Notes: generated by a model from the sequence alone, not told the origin. DNA of 64,000 bases from Geomesophilobacter sediminis (GCF_016458275.1 NZ_JAEMHM010000010.1:1-64000), one strand, 5' to 3'. Counted from the first letter of the stretch, positions 11,387 through 22,183 are shown. Translations and numbers: made by a program.

Positions 11387-12634
11387 TTACCCCTTCAGGG
11401 TGAGCAGACGCCGACGTAAAAGGTTGAGTGCGGTGTAGGTGGTGAAGACGCGGACCCGCTCGCGATCACCGGGAAAAAGGTAACCCCTGGCCTCGCAATC
11501 CGCGGCGTCGGCCAGGGCAATGTACACGGTTCCTACCGGTTTTTCCGGCGTCCCCCCGTCGGGCCCGGCGATGCCGGTGACCGAAAGGGCGAGGGTGCTC
11601 CCGCTGTTGAGTCGGGCTCCCTGCGCCATGGCGCGGGCGACTTCGGCGCTTACCGCCCCTTTCGCCTCGATCAGCTCCGCGGGGACCCGGAGCAGGCGGG
11701 ACTTGGCGGCGTTGCTGTAGGTCACCGCCCCTTCCAGGAAATAGGCCGAGCTGCCGGCGCGGGCGGTGATGCGCGCGGCGATCAGGCCGCCGGTGCACGA
11801 TTCGGCCAGCGAAAGGGTGGCGCCGGTTTCCAGGAAGAGCCGGGCCAGTACCTCGTCGATGGTGTCCTCGTCCTCCGCGATCAGGTACTCGCCGACCCGC
11901 TCCCGGACCAGCGCTTGGGCCGCATCGACCGCGGCGCTGCTTTCGGGAACGCCGCGGAGGATGATGTGCACCTCGGGGAACTTGAAGCAGTAGGCAAGCT
12001 CCACCCCGGGAGGAAGCTGGATCCCCTTGATCAGCGCCCCGGCCTCGGCCTCGGGGAGCCCGAACAGCTTGAGCACGCGTCTTGGGAGCGCGCCCGGGTC
12101 GCCGAAGGCTTCGATCAGGGCAGGGATGACGGAATCTTCCAGGATCCGCTCCATCTCGTACGGGACCCCGGGCATGAAATACGCGGTGGCCGCCTCGATG
12201 GCGACGGCAAACCCGAGGGCGGTGCCGAGCGGGTTGTCGAGCAGCCGCGCCGTCTGGGGGAGGAAGGTCTGCCGCTCGTTTTCGGCGTGGAGCTGCCGGT
12301 TCATGCGCCGGGCAAAGGCCTGCAGGTGAGCCAGGGCCTCGGGGCGGGAAGCGAGCGTGGTCCCGGCGGCATCGGCCGCGGCCGCGGCGGTGAGATCGTC
12401 CTCGGTGGGACCGAGCCCCCCGGTGACGATGACCGCGGCGTTGCGCCGGGCCAAGAAGAGGAGCGCCTCGGCAATGGCGGCGCGCTCGTCCGGGACGCTT
12501 TTGGTCTCCCGGACCCGGAAGCCGCGCGCGAAGAGGCGTGCCTCGATGTGGGCCGCGTTGGTGTCGACGATCTCCCCGCAGAGAAGTTCGTTTCCTATCG
12601 AAAGGACCGCGAGGTTCGGGAGGGTGGCGGTCAC
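11387..12634 (-). CDS. cinA: CinA-family protein (NMN deamidase / putative ADP-ribose pyrophosphatase)
   Basis: The 415 residues carry two domains. The N-terminal MoCF-like domain (about 1-175) contains AVLSIGNELLCGEIVDTNAA and VTGGLGPTEDDLT. The C-terminal CinA amidase domain (about 255-412) contains TLSLAESCTGGLIAARIT and SVTGIAGPDGGTPEKPVGTVYIA. Family members recycle pyridine nucleotides by deamidating nicotinamide mononucleotide. In several bacteria the gene is linked with recA and competence, and here recA lies one gene away. The GTG start overlaps the pgpA stop (GTGA), so the two are translationally coupled. Confidence 0.93.
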   Translation of the reverse strand: MTATLPNLAVLSIGNELLCGEIVDTNAAHIEARLFARGFRVRETKSVPDERAAIAEALLFLARRNAAVIVTGGLGPTEDDLTAAAAADAAGTTLASRPEALAHLQAFARRMNRQLHAENERQTFLPQTARLLDNPLGTALGFAVAIEAATAYFMPGVPYEMERILEDSVIPALIEAFGDPGALPRRVLKLFGLPEAEAGALIKGIQLPPGVELAYCFKFPEVHIILRGVPESSAAVDAAQALVRERVGEYLIAEDEDTIDEVLARLFLETGATLSLAESCTGGLIAARITARAGSSAYFLEGAVTYSNAAKSRLLRVPAELIEAKGAVSAEVARAMAQGARLNSGSTLALSVTGIAGPDGGTPEKPVGTVYIALADAADCEARGYLFPGDRERVRVFTTYTALNLLRRRLLTLKG

Positions 12635-13080
12635 AGGTACCTCATGACGAGATGGGTGGCGGCACAGGCATAAAAGCCGGCGGCGACGTCGTCCAGGACC
12701 ACGCCGTAGCCCCCTTTGAGGTTACGGTCCAGCCAGCGTGCCGGCTGTGGTTTCAGGATGTCGAAGACGCGGAAAAAGAAAAAGCCGCAGAGCACGCTGA
12801 CGACCGAGACCGGGACGCCGGCCATGGTGAAGAGGTATCCCGCGACTTCGTCGATGACGATCTTGCCCGGATCGTGCTCGCCGAAAACCAGCTCGGCTTC
12901 CCCGGCCACCCAGCAGGCGAAGACGGTGAAGGTGACCGCGGTCAACAGGTAGATCCAGAGCGGCAGCGGCGAGAGGATGAGGAAAAACGGTATGGCCCCC
13001 GCCGTCCCGAAGGTTCCCGGGACGATGGGAGCGAGGCCGGTGCCAAACCAGGTAGCCAGGAGGACGATGCAGCGCTTCAT
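12631..13080 (-). CDS. pgpA: Phosphatidylglycerophosphatase A
   Basis: PgpA dephosphorylates phosphatidylglycerol phosphate in the inner membrane to make phosphatidylglycerol. The family signature is clear: GTGLAPIVPGTFGTAGA near the N-terminus, IDEVAGYLFT in the middle, and FRVFDILKPQPARWLDR then GGYGVVLDDVAAG near the end, with hydrophobic segments between. I start it at the ATG at 13080 (149 residues), which overlaps the larC stop as ATGA. The open frame extends 24 codons upstream into larC sequence without family similarity. Confidence 0.93.
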   Translation of the reverse strand: MKRCIVLLATWFGTGLAPIVPGTFGTAGAIPFFLILSPLPLWIYLLTAVTFTVFACWVAGEAELVFGEHDPGKIVIDEVAGYLFTMAGVPVSVVSVLCGFFFFRVFDILKPQPARWLDRNLKGGYGVVLDDVAAGFYACAATHLVMRYL

Positions 13081-14222
13081 CCGTTCTCCCTTCCCACGAT
13101 CCGGTACACCTCGAGCAGGGGGATGCCCCTCTCCAGGGCAATGCGGCGGCATTCCTCGTATTCCGGCGCCACCCGTCCGTTGCCCAGCACCTTCACCCGC
13201 ATCTTGCCAAGCGGAGTCTCCCGCTCCTCGACCCGGCGCGGGATCACGATCCGGCGCGCCGGATAATGGCGCAGCCCGATGGCGGTCGATTCGGCGAAGA
13301 TGATCCCGGAGAGCCGATCCAGGTCCGCCTCCCGGGCGATCACGGTGAGCTTCGTCGCCGGACGGTTCTTTTTCATCTGGATCGGGGCGAGCGCCACGTC
13401 GAGCGCCCCCGCTGCCAAAAGCCGCTCCATGACGTAGCCGAAAACTTCGGCCGGCATGTCGTCGATGTGGGTCTCCAGCACCAGGACCTGCTCGGTTTCC
13501 GCAGTCGGCATCCCGAGCACCAGCCGGAGCAGGTTGGGGAGGTCCGGGAAATCCTTCTCCCCGGCGCCGTAGCCGATCTTTTCCACGGTGAACCCGGAGG
13601 GGGGACCGAACCCCTCGGCAAGCGCGGCGACGATGGCCGCGCCGGTCGGGGTCACCCGCTCTCCCGGCCCGATGGGACCGGTGACCGGAATCCCCTGCAT
13701 GAGTTCGGCGGTGGCCGGGGCGGGAACGGGAAGAAGCCCGTGCGCCGTCTTCACGAAACCGCTCCCGTAGGGAAGCCCGGACGCCTTTACCTGTTCCACC
13801 CCGAGGTATTCCAGACCGATGGCGGTCCCCACGATATCCACGATGGAGTCGATCGCCCCCACCTCGTGGAAATGGACCCGCTCCAGATCGACGCCGTGCA
13901 CCTTCGCCTCGGCCTCGGCCAGCCGCAGGAAAATCCGGCCGGCGCGCGCCTTGACGCCGTCGGGGAGCTGCGAGTCCTCGATGGTCCGGGCGATATCGCC
14001 GTAGTGGCGGTGCGGCTGGTCTTCCTGTTCCAGGATGACCCGGAAGGAGCTCCCGCCGATGTGGTGCCGCTCGGTCCGTTCCGATTCCAGCCGGTAGCCG
14101 GTGTAAGGGAGCGGGGCGAGCCCGTCTCTCAGCACGTCTAGGGGGAGCCCGAGATCGATCAACCCGGCCACGGTCATGTCACCGGCGATCCCGGCAAAGC
14201 AGTCCAGATACAACGTTTTCAT
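13077..14222 (-). CDS. larC: Nickel insertion protein LarC
   Basis: LarC is the CTP-dependent cyclometallase that inserts nickel into the pincer cofactor (Ni-pincer nucleotide) of lactate racemase-type enzymes. The 381-residue frame has the DUF111 landmarks: LYLDCFAGIAGDM at the N-terminus, VHFHEVGAIDSIVDIVG near 120, PVPAPATAELMQGIPV, LETHIDDMPAEVFGYVMERL near 245, and a C-terminal half ending in REETPLGKMRVK-type sequence. In some lactobacilli LarC is made by frameshifting from two frames. Here it is one intact frame. larB lies directly upstream. LarA and LarE are not in the window. Confidence 0.93.
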   Translation of the reverse strand: MKTLYLDCFAGIAGDMTVAGLIDLGLPLDVLRDGLAPLPYTGYRLESERTERHHIGGSSFRVILEQEDQPHRHYGDIARTIEDSQLPDGVKARAGRIFLRLAEAEAKVHGVDLERVHFHEVGAIDSIVDIVGTAIGLEYLGVEQVKASGLPYGSGFVKTAHGLLPVPAPATAELMQGIPVTGPIGPGERVTPTGAAIVAALAEGFGPPSGFTVEKIGYGAGEKDFPDLPNLLRLVLGMPTAETEQVLVLETHIDDMPAEVFGYVMERLLAAGALDVALAPIQMKKNRPATKLTVIAREADLDRLSGIIFAESTAIGLRHYPARRIVIPRRVEERETPLGKMRVKVLGNGRVAPEYEECRRIALERGIPLLEVYRIVGRENG

Positions 14223-14231
14223 AGAGAACCT

Positions 14232-14311
14232 GTTCAGAGTTCAGAGTTCTGAGTTCTGAGTTCGGAGTTGAAAGCTGGGGCACAACTTTGAACTCGGAAC
14301 TTGGAACTCTG
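14232..14311. repeat. Inverted pair of degenerate heptamer arrays
   Basis: Six units starting with GTT (GTTCAGA twice, GTTCTGA twice, GTTCGGA, GTTGAAA; 14232-14273) face four units starting with AACT (AACTTTG, AACTCGG, AACTTGG, AACTCTG; 14284-14311) across a 10-base loop. The arms are complementary in 7-base register, so they can fold into a long imperfect hairpin between larB and larC. The 7-base period is kept although the units have drifted. Confidence 0.8.
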
Positions 14312-14319
14312 AACCGAAT

Positions 14320-15069
14320 TTACCTTCGGTTGATGAGGCTCGCCGCGTAGGCCGCGCCGAACCCGTTATCGATATTGACGACGGTTACCCCCGCCGCGCA
14401 GGAGTTGAGCATGCCGAGAAGCGCCGCCACCCCCTGGAAAGAGGCCCCGTAGCCGACCGAGGTCGGCACCGCGATGACCGGCTTGTCCACCAAGCCTCCC
14501 ACCACCGAGGGGAGCGCCCCTTCCATCCCGGCGACCACGATCAGCACCGACGCCTCCGCCAGGACCTTACCCTTGGCGAGCAGCCGGTGCAGCCCGGCCA
14601 CCCCGACGTCGTAGAGCGCCGCCACCTCGTTTCCCATCAGTCGGGCGGTAAGGAGCGCCTCGGCGGCCACCGGGATGTCGGAGGTCCCGGCGCAGACCAC
14701 GAGCACGGTGCCGGCGCCGCGGATCTCGATCTCGTGCTGCTCGATGGTGAGGGCACGGGCCTCGGGATGGTAGACCGCCTGGGGGAACTGCTCGCGCAGC
14801 TTGGCCCCCTTTCCCGGGGTGACCCGGGTGGCAAGGATGTTCCCCCCCTTGGCGAGGAGGGCGGTGATGATGGTCCTCATCTGCGGGACGGTCTTCCCCT
14901 GCCCGAAGATCACCTCGGGGAAGCCCTGGCGCAGGGTCCGGTGGTGGTCCACCGTGGCGCAGTCGAGCTCCTCGAAGGGGAGGTGCTTCAGGCTCTGCAG
15001 CGCCTGTTCCACCGGCAAGGTCCCATCCTTCACGCCGGTGAGTATCTTTTCAATACTATTTAACTGCAT
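14320..15069 (-). CDS. larB: Nickel pincer cofactor biosynthesis protein LarB
   Basis: LarB carboxylates nicotinic acid adenine dinucleotide at the pyridine ring and hydrolyses the phosphoanhydride, the first step to the nickel pincer cofactor. The 249 residues end in an AIR carboxylase (PurE-like) fold: TVLVVCAGTSDIPVAAEA, DVGVAGLHRLL, VVAGMEGALPSVVGGL, VIAVPTSVGYGASFQGVAALLGMLNSCAAGVTVVNIDNGFGA. The N-terminal part (HHRTLRQGFPEVIFGQGKT) is typical of LarB and not of PurE. Adjacent larC supports the call. Confidence 0.93.
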   Translation of the reverse strand: MQLNSIEKILTGVKDGTLPVEQALQSLKHLPFEELDCATVDHHRTLRQGFPEVIFGQGKTVPQMRTIITALLAKGGNILATRVTPGKGAKLREQFPQAVYHPEARALTIEQHEIEIRGAGTVLVVCAGTSDIPVAAEALLTARLMGNEVAALYDVGVAGLHRLLAKGKVLAEASVLIVVAGMEGALPSVVGGLVDKPVIAVPTSVGYGASFQGVAALLGMLNSCAAGVTVVNIDNGFGAAYAASLINRR

Positions 15070-15253
15070 GGAATAACTCTCTATTCAGACACCGCCATGA
15101 CTGAGCCGGCGCACTGTATGCACTTGATAGAAAAATGCCGTAAAGGCTAACACAGATGAGCCCGATTGGCTGCAAAAAAGTGTTCGTTTTCGGAAGGAAA
15201 AGCCGCTGCAAACAAATGCTCACCGTCCTCCCTGGCAAAGGGCTCCGCTCTCA

Positions 15254-15356
15254 CTGTGGGAGCGACATTCCTGTCGCGATTGACCACTCCTGATCGCGAC
15301 AGGAATGTCGCTCCTACAGGCAGTATGAAGCCGCGCCCGGAAGGGCGCTCCCACAG
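15254..15356. repeat. REPIN-like palindrome copy B plus a solo REP arm
   Basis: Arms at 15254-15280 and 15293-15319 are complementary over 27 bases apart from one G-T wobble. The inner stem here is GCGACA-TTCC-TGTCGC, so two paired positions differ from copies D and E. A single right arm of another variant, GCGCCCGGAAGGGCGCTCCCACAG with an intact 3' end, follows at 15333-15356. The spacer from 15070 to 15398 otherwise holds no gene that I can see. Confidence 0.85.
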
Positions 15357-15398
15357 GGAAAGGCGAAGTTCTCCAATCCCCCTGGAAGTGCTCCACTT

Positions 15399-15923
15399 TT
15401 ACTGGATCCGCTCCAGGTACCTCCGCACCTCGAGGGCCAGTTCGGGGGAGTCCAGAAGAACCGAGAGCTCGTTGTTGTGCCTGAGCGCGGCCTGGGTGAG
15501 GTTGTGGCTGCCGATGACCACGTAGCGGTCGTCGATGGCGATGGCCTTGGCATGGGTGACCCGCCGGCCGCGGGGATTGACCACCCGCACTCCGCCCCGG
15601 GCGAGCGCCTTCAAGGCGGCCTGGTTCTCCATCCCGATCTGGTCGGCACCTTCCAGGATCACGGTCACGTCGACCCCGCGGCGCGCGGCGCGAATCAGCT
15701 CGGCGGCTAGCTGCCGGGGGAGGTTCCCCGGCTTGTCGCCTATTTTGAAAAGGTAGTATGCGCAGATGACGCTCCGCCTCGCCTGGCTGATTCGCCCGGC
15801 GAGGACGGAGGAATATTGGTCGTTTTGCAGCAGGAGGACGCGCGCCGGAAGGTCCTGCGCGCAGAGGGGGAGCGGCACCAGCAGAAAGAGGAGGAGCGCC
15901 GCGCGACGGAGCCCCTTTTTCAA
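15399..15923 (-). CDS. Exported Nuc-like phospholipase D family protein
   Basis: The 174-residue protein has a signal peptide (hydrophobic [12 protein letters not shown], cleavage near CAQ) and one HKD motif, [18 protein letters not shown], near 122-139, with the H-x-K-x4-D-x6-G-S-x-N spacing intact. One HKD motif in a short protein is the Nuc-endonuclease pattern, in which a homodimer makes one active site. Substrate could be DNA or phospholipid, and the sequence does not decide. It starts at TTG and overlaps the dnaJ stop (TTGA), so it is co-translated with the chaperone genes. Confidence 0.82.
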   Translation of the reverse strand: MKKGLRRAALLLFLLVPLPLCAQDLPARVLLLQNDQYSSVLAGRISQARRSVICAYYLFKIGDKPGNLPRQLAAELIRAARRGVDVTVILEGADQIGMENQAALKALARGGVRVVNPRGRRVTHAKAIAIDDRYVVIGSHNLTQAALRHNNELSVLLDSPELALEVRRYLERIQ

Positions 15924-17035
15924 CTGAAGAGGTCCATCATCTTGGAGAAGAAGTTCTTGCGCATCGGCGTGGCGTCTTCTCCGCTGATCCTGGCGAACTC
16001 CTCGAGGAGATCGCGCTGTTTCTGGTTCAGGTTGGTCGGGGTCTCCACCTTGGCAATCACCAGGTGGTCGCCGCGGCCGTATCCCTGCAGGGCCGGAACG
16101 CCCTTGCCCCGCATCCGGAAGATGGTGCCGGACTGGGTCCCTTCGGGGATTCTCAGGTTCACCCGGCCGTCCAGGGTCGGCACCTCGATCTCGCAGCCGA
16201 GCGCGGCTTGGCTGATGCTGATCGGGATCTCGCAGATGACGTCGTTGTCCTCGCGGCGGAAGATCGGGTGCTCGCGCACCGAGATCACCACGTAGAGGTC
16301 GCCGTTGGTCCCCCCCTTGGTCCCCTGCCCCCCTTCGCCGGAGAGCTTGAGGCGAATGCCGGTCTCCACGCCGGGCGGGACCTTGACCGAGATGGTCTTC
16401 TTGTCGCGGACGCTCCCGGTCCCTCGGCAGGCGGGGCAGGGGGTCTCGACGACCCGCCCTTCGCCGTTGCAGTGCGAACAGGTCTTGCTGACGCTGAAAA
16501 AGCCCTGCTGGAAGCGGACCTGGCCGGCGCCGCGGCAGGTCGGACAGGTTTTGGGCTCGGTCCCTTCCTTGGCGCCAGAGCCGTTGCAGGTGGTGCAGCG
16601 CTTGGCATAGGGGATGTCGATCTTCTTCTCCACCCCGAAGGCGGCCTCCTCGAAGCTGATCTCGAGGTTGTACTGCAGGTCGTCGCCGCGCCGGCCGCGG
16701 CTGCCGCGCGGGCGGGCACCGAAGACGTCACCGAAGATGTCGCCGAAGATATCCCCGAACGGGGAGCCGGCCCCGAACCCGCCGGAGGAGAAGCCGCCCC
16801 CGCTCACCCCGGCATGGCCGAACTGGTCGTAGCGGGCCCGCTTTTCCGCGTCGGAGAGGACCTCGTACGCTTCGCCGATCTCCTTGAAGCGTTCCTCGGC
16901 CTCCTTGTCCCCCTGGTTCTTGTCCGGATGAAACTTGACCGCAAGCCGCCGGTACGCCTTCTTGATCTCGGCGTCGGAGGCGTTCCGGTTCACCTCTAGA
17001 GTCTCGTAGTAATCCTGCTTATCCCCGTTAGCCAA
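15920..17035 (-). CDS. dnaJ: Chaperone DnaJ
   Basis: This is the type I J-protein co-chaperone of DnaK, 371 residues. The J domain (about 8-73) contains HPD in KFHPDKN. A Gly/Phe region ([18 protein letters not shown]) follows. The zinc domain has four CxxCxGxG motifs ([32 protein letters not shown]), and the C-terminal substrate domains follow. The start is TTG ([11 protein letters not shown]), supported by AAAGGA six bases upstream. It follows dnaK by 92 bases on the same strand. Confidence 0.97.
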   Translation of the reverse strand: MANGDKQDYYETLEVNRNASDAEIKKAYRRLAVKFHPDKNQGDKEAEERFKEIGEAYEVLSDAEKRARYDQFGHAGVSGGGFSSGGFGAGSPFGDIFGDIFGDVFGARPRGSRGRRGDDLQYNLEISFEEAAFGVEKKIDIPYAKRCTTCNGSGAKEGTEPKTCPTCRGAGQVRFQQGFFSVSKTCSHCNGEGRVVETPCPACRGTGSVRDKKTISVKVPPGVETGIRLKLSGEGGQGTKGGTNGDLYVVISVREHPIFRREDNDVICEIPISISQAALGCEIEVPTLDGRVNLRIPEGTQSGTIFRMRGKGVPALQGYGRGDHLVIAKVETPTNLNQKQRDLLEEFARISGEDATPMRKNFFSKMMDLFS

Positions 17036-17127
17036 ATCGAATCCTTTTGTAACGCAAAGAGCAGCGCCTCGATTTCAAGACGCTGCCCGTGCGTGGTTTG
17101 GGTTGCTACGGCCCTTCGCAAGAAGGG

Positions 17128-19047
<1,920 letters not shown>

Positions 19048-19128
19048 GTAATGTTCCTCCTATGGTGGTAGCTGCAAGCGAAAGCTAGTCATCCCCTTTT
19101 GGAAAAACAAGGGGACGGTGAAAAAAAA

Positions 19129-19256
19129 CGTTCTACGCTCGGCGTTCGACGTTTTGACCGATCGGGAAAGCAGCAGAATCAACCTCTTCGCTGCCCCAAT
19201 CTCACGTTGTCCGGTGCTGTAAAGCGCCTCCAACGTCGAACGCCGAACGTCGAACG
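19129..19256. repeat. Inverted CGTTCGR heptamer arrays between grpE and dnaK
   Basis: Arms at 19129-19153 and 19232-19256 are complementary at 23 of 25 positions. Each reads as 7-base units: CGTTCGA, CGTTCGG, CGTTCGA, CGTT (or the complement). About 78 bases separate them. A smaller hairpin, TCCCCTT/AAGGGGA, lies at 19092-19115, closer to dnaK. No gene is visible in this 215-base spacer. It could form a stem within the operon transcript that sets relative levels of GrpE and DnaK. Confidence 0.75.
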
Positions 19257-19262
19257 GGTTCT

Positions 19263-19820
19263 TTATTTCGGCGCGATCGCCACCGACACCATCGCCGGGC
19301 GCAGCAGGCGCTCGTTGATCAGGTACCCCTTCTGGAACTCGGCGACCACCGTGTTCGGTGCCTGCTCGGTGCTGACCACCTGGGTCATCGCCTGGTGCAG
19401 CGCCGGGTCGAACGGGGTTCCCGGCGGGGTCTCGATCGGGGTGACCCCGTGCTTCTTGAGCGCACCGAGGAGCATGGAGAGGGTGAGTTTCACCCCTTCG
19501 ATGACCGGGCTCTCATCCTCGACGTGCGCCAGGGCCCGCTCCAGGTTGTCCACCGCGGGAAGGATCTCCATGATGAACGACTCGTTGCCGTACTTGAGGA
19601 TCTCCTCCTTCTCGCGGCTCGCCCGCTTGCGGTAGTTCTCCAGATCGGCGCGTTCCCTCAGGAACTTGTCCCAGTTGGCCGCGGCCTCCTGCTCTTTCTG
19701 GGCCAGCGCCTCTTCGAGTTCCTTTATCCGCGCGGCCCCTTCGTGCGGGGGTTCCAGTTCCAGCACTTCCTCGTGCTCCCCGGGCTCGGCCGTAAGGTTC
19801 GGGTCCTTGGTTACTTCCAT
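19263..19820 (-). CDS. grpE: Nucleotide exchange factor GrpE
   Basis: GrpE releases ADP from DnaK. The 185 residues have the expected long N-terminal helix ([40 protein letters not shown] in register, about 34-73), then [14 protein letters not shown], and a C-terminal beta domain with [24 protein letters not shown] and a final MVSVAIAPK. Start ATG. It sits between hrcA (20-base spacer) and dnaK. Confidence 0.96.
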   Translation of the reverse strand: MEVTKDPNLTAEPGEHEEVLELEPPHEGAARIKELEEALAQKEQEAAANWDKFLRERADLENYRKRASREKEEILKYGNESFIMEILPAVDNLERALAHVEDESPVIEGVKLTLSMLLGALKKHGVTPIETPPGTPFDPALHQAMTQVVSTEQAPNTVVAEFQKGYLINERLLRPAMVSVAIAPK

Positions 19821-19839
19821 CAGCTTTCTCCTTTTCTAT

Positions 19840-20871
19840 CTATTCAACTTCCAGCAATCTGCTGATGAGCTTCGCGGTGTAGTCGACGATCGGAATGACC
19901 TTGCCGTAGCCCATGCGGGTCGGGCCGATCACGCCGAGGACGCCGACGGTGTCCTTGCCGGTCATGTAGGTCGAGGCGATCAGGCTCATCCCCTCCATCC
20001 GAAGCAGCGGGGAATCGGCCCCGATGAAGATCTGCACCCCCTCCGCCTCAAGAGAGCGGTCCAGCAGATCCAGGAGCAGGTTTTTCTGCTCGAAGGCGCG
20101 GAAGATCTCCCGCATCTTCGCGGTGTCGGCGAATTCCGGCTGGTCCAGGATGTTCGCCTGGCCGTCCAGGAAAACCTCGCGGTCGTCGTCTCCGAGCACC
20201 TCCTCAGAAAGCTTCAGTGCCCGGGCGAAGAGGGAATCGTAGCGCGCCTTCTCGCTTTGCATCTCCTGCAGCAGCCGCTCCCGCACCTGGGCGATGGTGA
20301 GGCCGTGCAGCAATTCGTTCAGGTAGTTGGACATCCGGACCAGGTCTTCCTGGAGGATTTCCTGTTCGGTCTGGATCAGGCGGTTTTGCACCGCCCCGCT
20401 CTGGGAGACGAGAATGGCCAGGATGCGGTGGCTCCCCAGTTTCACGAACTCGATCTGCCGGTAGACGTGCGCCGCGAACCGGGGCGCCATGACCACCCCC
20501 ATGTAGCTGGAGGTCGCCGATAAAAGCCGGGAGGTCTCCTTGAGGACGTCGTCCACGTCCTTGCCGGTGAAGTTGCACCGCTTCAGGATCTCTTCCTGGT
20601 TCCCCTGCTGGAGGTTGCCGGCGGAAAGGATGGAGTTCACGTAGAAACGGTACGCCTTGTCGGTCGGCACGCGCCCGGCGGAGGTGTGCGGAGAGACGAG
20701 AAATCCCATCTCCTCCAGATCCGCCATGACGTTGCGCACCGTCGCCGGGGAAAGCGAAATCGGGTGACTGCGCGTGATGGTCCGACTCCCGACCGGCTCC
20801 GCCGTCGCGATGTAGTCCTCGATCACCGCCTGCAGGATCTGCTTACTTCGTGCGGTAAGCTGCTCGTCCAT
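19840..20871 (-). CDS. hrcA: Heat-inducible transcription repressor HrcA
   Basis: HrcA binds CIRCE operators and represses groE and dnaK genes. The winged-helix N-terminus is clear (SKQILQAVIEDYIATAEPVGSRTI, SLSPATVRNVMADLEEMGFL, PHTSAGRVPTDKAYRFYV). It is followed by a GAF-like dimer domain ending VGVLGVIGPTRMGYGKVIPIVDYTA. I start it at the ATG at 20871 (MDEQLTARS), giving 343 residues. A perfect CIRCE lies 27 bases upstream, so the operon is autoregulated. Confidence 0.96.
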   Translation of the reverse strand: MDEQLTARSKQILQAVIEDYIATAEPVGSRTITRSHPISLSPATVRNVMADLEEMGFLVSPHTSAGRVPTDKAYRFYVNSILSAGNLQQGNQEEILKRCNFTGKDVDDVLKETSRLLSATSSYMGVVMAPRFAAHVYRQIEFVKLGSHRILAILVSQSGAVQNRLIQTEQEILQEDLVRMSNYLNELLHGLTIAQVRERLLQEMQSEKARYDSLFARALKLSEEVLGDDDREVFLDGQANILDQPEFADTAKMREIFRAFEQKNLLLDLLDRSLEAEGVQIFIGADSPLLRMEGMSLIASTYMTGKDTVGVLGVIGPTRMGYGKVIPIVDYTAKLISRLLEVE

Positions 20872-20897
20872 ATCCACGTCACCATCCAAAGGGCAGA

Positions 20898-20924
20898 TTA
20901 GCACTCAAAAGTCCAGAGTGCTAA
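20898..20924 (-). promoter_or_regulatory. CIRCE operator
   Basis: A perfect consensus, TTAGCACTC (20898-20906), nine bases, then GAGTGCTAA (20916-20924). It starts at about +1 of the predicted promoter, ahead of hrcA. Bound HrcA would block transcription of hrcA-grpE-dnaK-dnaJ, and heat shock would lift this when GroEL is titrated by unfolded proteins (known mechanism). Confidence 0.97.
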
Positions 20925-20931
20925 CCCGCTT

Positions 20932-20960
20932 AAGTTAGCAATCGACCTATTTTTTGTCAA
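20932..20960 (-). promoter_or_regulatory. Sigma70 promoter of the hrcA operon
   Basis: On the minus strand a consensus -35 TTGACA (20960-20955), a 17-base spacer and -10 TAACTT (20937-20932). The predicted start near 20925 falls at the edge of the CIRCE element. Confidence 0.85.
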
Positions 20961-20988
20961 GGGGGTTGGGTCAGGGATTTCCAAGGCT

Positions 20989-22143
20989 TTACAGAAACTC
21001 GGCGAAGACGGTGTTGGCGAGAATGACGGCCTTCGGTGCCAGGCGCAACCGGTCGCCGTCGCGCTCCAGGAGGCCGCGCTCGATGAGGCCTTGCGCCCGA
21101 TCCAGGTAAGGGGCCAGCGGACCGGCTCCGAAGCGGCCGGCGAGCTCACCGACATCCACCCCGGCCAGAAGCCGCAGTCCCAGGAAAAAGCTTTCGGCAA
21201 GGGCGTCTTCCAGGGTGAGGGGGATGCGGTCCCGGGTCGGCAGGATCCCCTGGCTAAGCGCGTCGCGGTATTGCTCCGGGGAGGGGGCGTTGCTCCAGCG
21301 CTCGCCGAGCCCGTCGGTATTGAGAAAGGAGTGCGCGCCGGCGCCGAAACCGAGGTAGCTTGCGCGGCGCCAGTAGACGCTGTTGTGCCGGGACTGCCGT
21401 CCCGGTCGGGCGAAATTAGAGATTTCATAATGCTCGTAGCCGGCGCCGGTCAAAAGCCGCGCGGTCGCCTCGAACATCTGCGCCCCCTCGTCCTCCTCCG
21501 GCAGGGGAAGCTCGCCGCGCCGCTCCAGGGCGGCAAAAGGCGTTCCCTCCTCGACGGTGAGGGCGTAGGCGGAGATGTGTTCGGGGGCCAGGACTGCGGC
21601 GGTGCGCAGCGCCGTCTCCCACTGGGCCAGGCTCTGTTCCGGAAGCGAGTGGATGAGATCGATGCCGAGGTTGTCGAACCCGCCGCAACGGGCGGCATCC
21701 ACCGCGTCCAGGGCCTCGCGCACCGAATGGATCCGCCCCAGGCGGGCGAGGAGCCGGTTCTCGAAGGCCTGGATGCCGATGGAGATGCGGTTCGCCCCGG
21801 CGCTGCGAAAGCCGCGGGCCCGGTCGACCGAAAGGGTGCCGGGGTTGGCCTCCAGGGTGATTTCGGCATCGGGTTCCAGGCGGAAGAGCCGGTCCGCCGT
21901 CTCGATGACCCGCGCGAGGTCGCTGGGCTCCATGAGCGACGGGGTACCGCCGCCGAAATACATCGTCGGAACCTGTACCGGTCGGGAGAGGGTGCGGGAG
22001 ACCGCCTCCAGTTCCCGGACCAAAAGCTCCGCATATTCGGCAGGAGAAAACCGCCGCTCGGCGCGGGAGTTGAAGTCGCAGTAGAGGCATTTCTGGACGC
22101 AGAACGGATAGTGCAGGTAGAGCGAGATGTGCATGCCGGTCAT
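20989..22143 (-). CDS. hemW: Radical SAM haem chaperone HemW
   Basis: The 384 residues belong to the HemN/HemW radical SAM family. The CVQKCLYCDF cluster motif (CxxxCxxC) is near residue 15, with GGGTPSL near 70 and the C-terminal HemW/HemN winged domain. The motif lacks the fourth cysteine of true coproporphyrinogen oxidase HemN (CxxxCxxCxC), favouring HemW, which hands haem to respiratory proteins. The upstream start ATG is at 22143; an alternative ATG three codons in is possible, and neither has a strong ribosome site. It lies just upstream of the heat-shock operon on the same strand. Confidence 0.88.
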   Translation of the reverse strand: MTGMHISLYLHYPFCVQKCLYCDFNSRAERRFSPAEYAELLVRELEAVSRTLSRPVQVPTMYFGGGTPSLMEPSDLARVIETADRLFRLEPDAEITLEANPGTLSVDRARGFRSAGANRISIGIQAFENRLLARLGRIHSVREALDAVDAARCGGFDNLGIDLIHSLPEQSLAQWETALRTAAVLAPEHISAYALTVEEGTPFAALERRGELPLPEEDEGAQMFEATARLLTGAGYEHYEISNFARPGRQSRHNSVYWRRASYLGFGAGAHSFLNTDGLGERWSNAPSPEQYRDALSQGILPTRDRIPLTLEDALAESFFLGLRLLAGVDVGELAGRFGAGPLAPYLDRAQGLIERGLLERDGDRLRLAPKAVILANTVFAEFL

Positions 22144-22183
22144 TGAAACACATCGGGCGCCGTAAACACAATGACAAAGGACG

